From Halomonas urmiana (lineage in GTDB: Bacteria > Pseudomonadota > Gammaproteobacteria > Pseudomonadales > Halomonadaceae): a stretch of DNA of 64,000 nt. Positions 59,100 through 64,000 of the stretch are shown here, piece by piece. The DNA is taken from assembly GCF_005780185.1 (NCBI RefSeq), contig NZ_VBUI01000002.1, positions 124,001 through 188,000 of the forward strand, written 5' to 3'. Numbering within the stretch: the first letter of the stretch is position 1; each line of letters starts with the position of its first letter. The notes under the pieces are model-generated. The model searched no databases. It was not told the origin of the DNA and saw nothing but the letters and a program-made list of their open reading frames with translations. Position numbers and translations under genes: made by a program.

Positions 59100-59756
59100 T
59101 TGGAGTTTGCGACTGCCTTGCCGATGGCCGCCGGGCTCGGGTTACTGGGCTTCGTCGAGCCCTGTTCGGTCGGCAGCCACCTGCTGTTCATCCGCCATCT
59201 CGAACGGCTGCCTCGCCGGAGGCAGGCCGTCCAGACGCTGCTGTTCGCCTTGGCTCGGGCCGCGTTGATGGCCGGGCTCGGGGTGCTCGCGGCACTGATC
59301 GGCAGTGCGTTCACGGGGCTTCAGCACGGTCTCTGGGCCCTGCTGGGGAGCCTCTATGTGGGCGTGGGACTGCTGTACCTCGGTGGCGGCGCGCCCTGGC
59401 TCCTGGCTCGCGTGAACCGCCTCCTGCCACGCCTCTCCGGGACACCGGGCAGCCTGGGACTGGGCGTGCTGTTCGGCTTGAATGTGCCGGCCTGTGCCGC
59501 CCCTCTGCTGGCGGTGCTGCTCGGTGATACGGCCGCGCGGGCCGCGACTGGTGGGGGCATCATCTTCGGCGCCGCCACGCTGCTGGTGTTCGGCCTGGCG
59601 TTCTCCAGCCCCCTGGTGCTGGCCGTCTATACTGCCCGTGGCCGGCGTTGGCTCGAGGCCCTCGCGCGACTCGCCGGGCGCATGCCGCGCTGGACGGGTG
59701 CCGCACTGGTGGGGCTGGGGGCCTGGACCTGGTGGTTGGCCTTCTCCTCGACGTGA
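59100..59756 (+). CDS. CcdA/DsbD-like membrane thiol transporter
   Basis: This 218-aa protein has six hydrophobic segments and two conserved cysteines, C22 in GFVEPCSVGSH and C132 in LNVPACAAPLL, each followed or preceded by proline, as in CcdA/DsbD-type proteins that carry reducing power across the membrane. The start is taken as a TTG at 59100 four bases after the regulator stop; an ATG at 59124 is also possible and would still keep C22. It lies between the MerR-HMA regulator and the metal ATPase. It may reduce periplasmic thiols or take part in metal handling. Confidence 0.7.
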   Translation: MEFATALPMAAGLGLLGFVEPCSVGSHLLFIRHLERLPRRRQAVQTLLFALARAALMAGLGVLAALIGSAFTGLQHGLWALLGSLYVGVGLLYLGGGAPWLLARVNRLLPRLSGTPGSLGLGVLFGLNVPACAAPLLAVLLGDTAARAATGGGIIFGAATLLVFGLAFSSPLVLAVYTARGRRWLEALARLAGRMPRWTGAALVGLGAWTWWLAFSST

Positions 59757-59819
59757 GGGCTCGACCGGCGCCACCGCTGCTGTGCCGCTGTACCTGCCCA
59801 CCTTGCTCCCCTTCGGCGT

Positions 59820-59851
59820 TTGACCCCGTAGCAAAGTACGGCCCCTACCCT
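59820..59851 (+). promoter_or_regulatory. MerR-type promoter of the P1B-ATPase gene
   Basis: TTGACC (59820-59825) and TACCCT (59846-59851) with a 20-bp spacer that holds CCGTA(GCAAAG)TACGG (59826-59841). This is the same operator pattern and spacing as upstream of the MerR-HMA gene. Confidence 0.8.
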
Positions 59852-59887
59852 TGATGCATGACCTCATTTTCCTCAAGGGGACAGGCC

Positions 59888-62326
59888 ATGAATACGACAA
59901 CGACCGCCACAACGGCGGAAGGCCTGACACCCTGGAGCCTGGAAGCCACCGGGGAGCCGGAGATCCAGCGGGTGAGGGCGCATATCGGCGGACTGCACTG
60001 CTCACTGTGCACCGGCACCATCGAGCGGGCCCTGGGGCAGAAACCGGGCGTACGCCGCGTGGCGGTCAGCCTCACCCACGAACAGGCCCTGGTCGAATAC
60101 GACACGCGCGAGAATAGCGCCGAGACGCTGATGGGCACCCTGCAGGCCATCGGCTACACCCTCAGCGACCCTCGCAAGATCGAACCCTACGCGAAGCAGG
60201 AGCGCGAACTCGCCGGCGAGCGTAACCGCTTCCTGGTGGCACTGGCCACCAGCCTGGCGGCGGTGGGCCTGATCGTCGATCCCACCTCGCCCTGGACCCT
60301 GGGGCTCTCCGCCCTGGTCTATGTCAGCCTGGTGATCTTCGGCTATGCCGTCCTGCGTGGCCAGGGCACCCGAGTCGCCCTGGGCGGTAGCGCGCTGTTG
60401 GCCCTGGGCGGCCTAGTCCTGTTCGGACTGCGCGCCGGGAGCATGCTGGCGGGCCAGGAGGCGATCCTGGTGGCGGTGCTGGCGGTGGCAATGGTGTTCG
60501 GTATCGCCCGGCAGATGCTGGTCATGGCCTATCAGGCCCTGCGCCGCGGCATCCTTAACCAGCATGTGCTGGTGGAAATCGGCGCCTCCGCGGGGGTGGT
60601 CGGCGGTGGCATCGGCCTGGTGCTGCGGCCCGATGGCTATCCCACCGCCGCCTTCTTCGCCGTCTCGGTCATGGTGCTGACCTATCATCTCTTCTCCGAG
60701 TGGCTCTCGCTGATCGTCAAGACCCGCAGTTCCCAGTCGGTCCGTCGCCTGCTGGATCTGCAGCCTGAGACCGCCCATGTCCTTGACGAAGGCGGCGAGC
60801 GGGATCTGCCCGTGGAACAGGTGCAAACCGGCATGTGGGTGCGTATCCGCCCCGGCGAGCGCATCCCGGTGGACGGCGAGGTCATCGATGGCGACTCGGC
60901 CGTGGATCAGTCCCTGGTCACCGGCGAGCCCCTGCCGATCGAGAAAGCAGCGGGCGACTCGGTGGTCGGCGGCGCCATCAATGGCAACGGCACCCTGGTG
61001 GTGCGGGTGACCGCCACCGGCGAATCGAGCTTCCTGCAGCAGGTGGTTCGCAGCCTGGAGGATGCGCGGGCACTCAAGCCGGGCCTGCTGCACCTGGTGG
61101 ACCGGGTGCTGCGGGTCTATACCCCCACGGTGCTGATCGTCTCCGCGCTGGCCTTCGTGTTCTGGATGAGTGCGCCGCTGCTCTGGGACGCCGCGTCCGA
61201 CCTGGAACGGGCCGTGTTCGCCGCCCTGACCGTGTTGGTGATGGGCTATCCCTGCGCCGTGGGCATCTCCGCGCCGCTCTCCATCGTGCGGGGCGCCGGC
61301 GAAGCGGCCGACCAGGGAGTGCTGATGCGCACCGGCGAGTCCTTTCAGGCGCTACGGCGGGTCACCACGGTGGTGTTCGACAAGACCGGCACCCTGACTG
61401 AGGGCCGTCCCGCGGTACGCGAGGTCATCAGTGTCGAGGGCGACGACGACACCCTGTTGTCGCTGGCGGCCGCCGTCGAGTCCGCCTCGGAACATCCCCT
61501 GGGGCGTGCCGTGGTCGAAGCGGCTCTGTCTCGGGACCTGGCGATTCCCGACGTGGCCGAGTTCCAGGCGCATGCCGGCCGAGGCGTCACCGCCCGGGTG
61601 GACGACGAGCCGGTACGGGTCGGCAGTCCGGCCTTTCTCGCCGGCCAGGGCATGGACTTGGCACCGGTGAGCGATGGCATCGCGCGCGCCGAGCACCAGG
61701 GCCAGACGGTTATCGTCCTCGCCCGTGGCGACCGGCTGCTGGGGGCCATCGCCCTGGGCGACGGCCTGCGGGCCGATGCGGCGGAGACCGCGCAGCAGTT
61801 GCGAGGGCTGGGCATCCGTACCGCCCTGATGACCGGCGACAACGAACGGTCCGCGCAGCATATCGCCGGCCTGGTGGGCATCGATACCGTCTATGCCGGC
61901 GTACTGCCGGAGCAGAAGGCCGACGTGTTGCGGGAGATGCAGCAAGAAGGGCGGGTGGCCATGGTCGGCGACGGTATCAATGATGCCCCGGCGCTGATGC
62001 AGGCGGACGTCGGCATCGCCATGGGCAGCGGTACTGACATCGCCATCGACGCCGCCGACATCATCATCCTCAACGCCCAGGTGAGCAGCGTGGTAACCGC
62101 CTGGCGAATCAGCCGCTGGGGATATCGCAAGATGCTGCAGAACGTCTCGCTGGCGTTCCTGTTCAACGGCATCGGCATCCCGCTGGCGTCCACCGGACTG
62201 ATCTATCCCGTCTGGGCCATGGTGGCCATGGCCGCCAGCGTGACCACCATCTTCATCAACTCCCTGTGGCAGCGACCATCATTGCTGTTCGATGCTGTGG
62301 CCAGCGTGCGCTCTCATACGCCGTGA
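59888..62326 (+). CDS. Heavy-metal P1B-type ATPase with YPC motif
   Basis: This 812-aa P1B-ATPase has one N-terminal HMA domain (C38/C41 in [12 protein letters not shown]), then about eight transmembrane helices and the cytoplasmic catalytic parts: TGE loop ([10 protein letters not shown]), phosphorylated D498 in DKTGTLTEG, the SEHPLG motif and [10 protein letters not shown]. The membrane metal site reads Y454-P455-C456 ([10 protein letters not shown]), where copper pumps have CPC. TM7 has FN rather than YN, and TM8 has [11 protein letters not shown]. The ATG at 59888 is chosen because AAGGGGA precedes it at eight bases. Its MerR-type promoter matches that of the MerR-HMA gene. It likely exports a soft metal, perhaps Cu+ or Ag+. 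Confidence 0.88.
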   Translation: MNTTTTATTAEGLTPWSLEATGEPEIQRVRAHIGGLHCSLCTGTIERALGQKPGVRRVAVSLTHEQALVEYDTRENSAETLMGTLQAIGYTLSDPRKIEPYAKQERELAGERNRFLVALATSLAAVGLIVDPTSPWTLGLSALVYVSLVIFGYAVLRGQGTRVALGGSALLALGGLVLFGLRAGSMLAGQEAILVAVLAVAMVFGIARQMLVMAYQALRRGILNQHVLVEIGASAGVVGGGIGLVLRPDGYPTAAFFAVSVMVLTYHLFSEWLSLIVKTRSSQSVRRLLDLQPETAHVLDEGGERDLPVEQVQTGMWVRIRPGERIPVDGEVIDGDSAVDQSLVTGEPLPIEKAAGDSVVGGAINGNGTLVVRVTATGESSFLQQVVRSLEDARALKPGLLHLVDRVLRVYTPTVLIVSALAFVFWMSAPLLWDAASDLERAVFAALTVLVMGYPCAVGISAPLSIVRGAGEAADQGVLMRTGESFQALRRVTTVVFDKTGTLTEGRPAVREVISVEGDDDTLLSLAAAVESASEHPLGRAVVEAALSRDLAIPDVAEFQAHAGRGVTARVDDEPVRVGSPAFLAGQGMDLAPVSDGIARAEHQGQTVIVLARGDRLLGAIALGDGLRADAAETAQQLRGLGIRTALMTGDNERSAQHIAGLVGIDTVYAGVLPEQKADVLREMQQEGRVAMVGDGINDAPALMQADVGIAMGSGTDIAIDAADIIILNAQVSSVVTAWRISRWGYRKMLQNVSLAFLFNGIGIPLASTGLIYPVWAMVAMAASVTTIFINSLWQRPSLLFDAVASVRSHTP

Positions 62327-62462
62327 CGCCATGTGCCCCTACCCGCCCAAGCACCCTTCACGCGGGTTGGGCAGAACAACGCCCCCCATCAACGAGGGCA
62401 TACCTTCATGCCACGCACGATTCACGCACTTTGGTAAGGGCGGCCACTTCCCGAAAGCAGCG

Positions 62463-62846
62463 TCAGTGAGCCTCGAGCTTGCCGACCATCCCTGCCTCGG
62501 CATGACCCGGTACCTCGCAGCGGAAGGGGGCGACGCCGGCCTCGTCGACCGTGAAACGCACCGTGGCGGTCTCATCTCCGGTGATGATCCGTGTCTTCAC
62601 TCCCAGCGCCGGGATGCTCAGGTTATGGCCCATGACGGCGGCATTCTCCAGGGTCAGCTTCACCTCGGTGCCGGCCGGCACCTCGATCTGGCTGGGCTCA
62701 AACCGGAACCCCGGTTGGGCCGTCACACGCACTTCAACGGGATCCTGCTGGGCGGCAGCAGGGAGGGCGAGCCCGCCGAGCGTGACCGCCATGAGCAGCA
62801 TCAGGTCCAGAGGGCGCCCCCGAGGAGGCAAAGGTGGGATCGTCAT
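62463..62846 (-). CDS. Exported cupredoxin (plastocyanin/azurin-like)
   Basis: This 127-aa protein has a signal peptide (residues about 1-32, ending LALPAAAQQ) and one cupredoxin domain. All four type 1 copper ligands are visible: H74 in VMGHNLSIP, and C110, H115 and M120 in PFRCEVPGHAEAGM. It would be a periplasmic electron carrier or copper buffer. The gene is convergent with the P1B-ATPase and follows an unknown exported protein in the same direction, 97 bases apart. The 136 bases between ATPase and cupredoxin stop hold nothing I can name. Confidence 0.85.
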   Translation of the reverse strand: MTIPPLPPRGRPLDLMLLMAVTLGGLALPAAAQQDPVEVRVTAQPGFRFEPSQIEVPAGTEVKLTLENAAVMGHNLSIPALGVKTRIITGDETATVRFTVDEAGVAPFRCEVPGHAEAGMVGKLEAH

Positions 62847-62943
62847 ACCAAGATTCTCCTGCGTTGGCTAAGGGTGAGAGGAGCAGCCGGCCACCCCGCG
62901 TCCCCGAGTGTCACGAGGGCATCCGGGGACGCGGGGGGCAGGG

Positions 62944-63918
62944 TCAGTGGCCGCCCAGCTCCCATTCCACGATGCGGTCCTCTTCGAACATCATGTGAAT
63001 GAAGGGTTGAGTCTGGCCGTTGGGGAGTTCGAAGGCGGTCTTCACCGGCTCGAAGACCGGTCCCTGCGGCGTGGGTTTGATCGGCAGCACGATCAGGTGC
63101 GTATGGTGATCCTGGCCGGGGATGTGGCGTTCGCCGCGTGACAGAGGCATCTCTTCATCCAGGGCCAGCGAGTAGTCCCGCTTGCGCACGACCTCGGTGG
63201 TCATCAGGTGGGCCACCTTGGTGTCCACCTGCTCACCGTTGATGTAGAGATGCACGATGCCCCACCAGGCACCACGGGTGTACTCCTTGGGCATCAGCGG
63301 AGAGCCGGTACCGGTGGTGCCGTGCAGCCATCCGTCGGTGAACACCCCGCCCTGGGTGTCGTAGCCCGGGAACGGCGGCTGGACCACATGGTCGAATTCC
63401 AGCCGGTAACGGTTGCCCGCCGGGTCGTGGAACCAGGTCTCCAGCTCGACCTCGTCGGGCGTGTTGCCCGGTTTTCCGGGCTGGTCCTCGGCCACGCGGT
63501 CGAGCAGGGTGGTGCGGAAGTAGCCGCTCTGGTCCGGGGGCAGGGGCCTGGCCTTGTCGCTGAAGGGCGTGGGCTGCTGGAAGGCCGTGTAGGCGGTGCC
63601 CGCCGCGTTGGTGCCGCGCGCCGCCTCAGGCGCCGCGACCAGGATCGGCAGTGTCTCGAGCAGGGCGCGGATCGGTGGCTTATCGACCTCTTCCAAGACC
63701 TGGGCCAGGGTCCGCTTGGGATCATCCGGGGTGCCGAATACCGCTTCGCTCAGGCGGCGAGGGCCGGGCAGCACCCAGTAGACGGTCTTGCCGGCCTCCT
63801 GCTCGATCACCGCCTTGTTGATCAGGGGGCCGCTCTTGTCGGCGCCGGCCGCTACCGCGCCACTGGCGTACAACAGGGCGGCGGCCAGTACCGTCAGCTT
63901 GGGGATCCGGAACTGCAT
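62944..63918 (-). CDS. Exported protein of unknown function
   Basis: I do not recognise this 324-aa protein. The ATG at 63918 is preferred because GGGAGG lies six bases before it, while it abuts the alternative ATG at 63924. A signal peptide (residues 1-24, KLTVLAAALLYASGAVAAGA) suggests a periplasmic location. The mature part has no cysteine and no membrane segment. It contains a histidine-rich stretch GERHIPGQDHHTHLIVLP and an aromatic-rich block TRGAWWGIVHLYINGEQ. It is followed by the cupredoxin gene, which suggests a role in copper or electron chemistry, but this is only context. Confidence 0.7.
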   Translation of the reverse strand: MQFRIPKLTVLAAALLYASGAVAAGADKSGPLINKAVIEQEAGKTVYWVLPGPRRLSEAVFGTPDDPKRTLAQVLEEVDKPPIRALLETLPILVAAPEAARGTNAAGTAYTAFQQPTPFSDKARPLPPDQSGYFRTTLLDRVAEDQPGKPGNTPDEVELETWFHDPAGNRYRLEFDHVVQPPFPGYDTQGGVFTDGWLHGTTGTGSPLMPKEYTRGAWWGIVHLYINGEQVDTKVAHLMTTEVVRKRDYSLALDEEMPLSRGERHIPGQDHHTHLIVLPIKPTPQGPVFEPVKTAFELPNGQTQPFIHMMFEEDRIVEWELGGH

Positions 63919-64000
63919 CGTCATCCTCCCGGCGGCAGGCCTGGCTCCCGCCCTGCCTGCTGCCTATGGTGAAGTGTCTGACTCATCATGCCACTCCCGC

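Overview
The window is high-GC gammaproteobacterial chromosome, almost certainly from the Halomonadaceae (Halomonas or a close relative). The main evidence is a complete ectABC ectoine operon with proteins of the sizes known from Halomonas (192, 421 and 137 aa), BCCT-type compatible-solute transport, and a housekeeping set (zur-hisI-yidD, nfuA, sufE, metH, cysI, pdxH, tusDCBE, yccA) typical of this group. The annotation is by reading only. Family names rest on motif recognition, not on database searches.

Layout. 1-472: end of a glutathione reductase gene. 473-3300: ectABC with a sigma70-like promoter, hairpins in both intercistronic gaps and a terminator. 3330-3455: remnant of a DUF3833 gene. 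3607-6982: a three-gene set (retropepsin-like lipoprotein, 7TM inactive transglutaminase, ATP-grasp ligase). 7053-8296: zur-hisI-yidD. 8328-17453: a catabolic locus with cupin, FAD amine oxidase, rubredoxin/rubredoxin-reductase fusion, aldehyde dehydrogenase, Rieske oxygenase, divergent BCCT transporter and LysR regulator; a 126-bp MITE-like element lies inside it. 17616-21329: sufE, a lone tyrosine recombinase divergent from a KfrA-like coiled-coil protein across an AT-rich operator region, and nfuA. 21636-34164: metH, MATE pump, sulfite reductase with DUF934, smrA, small genes, arsC-like, wrbA, azlCD and pdxH. 34276-38844: a Pat-type protein acetyltransferase divergent from an HDAC-family deacetylase, then an XRE-cupin regulator with a clear operator. 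38982-50539: formate dehydrogenase locus (fdhD, DUF3305, DUF3306, polyferredoxin, TorD chaperone, small Tat protein, fdhABC), followed by DUF1244, moaB and moeA, which would serve molybdenum cofactor supply. 50601-53932: acpH, tusEBCD, yccA and a Nudix hydrolase.

54055-54144 is tRNA-Ser(TGA). The DNA after it has an accessory, metal-resistance character: a phosphoesterase, a minimal mercury operon (merR divergent from merF-merA), a CmcJ/NvfI-like oxygenase, a MerR regulator fused to an HMA metallochaperone domain, a CcdA-like membrane protein, a P1B-ATPase with YPC in place of CPC, a cupredoxin and an unknown exported protein. Three MerR-type promoters with the same CCGTA...TACGG dyad tie the two metal modules together.

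Most interesting for follow-up: the recombinase/KfrA pair with its repeat-rich operator; the MerR-HMA fusion with an internal ribosome binding site; the YPC ATPase; the ATP-grasp/retropepsin triad beside ectABC; and the perfect 12-bp x 6 tandem repeat in the formate dehydrogenase locus.
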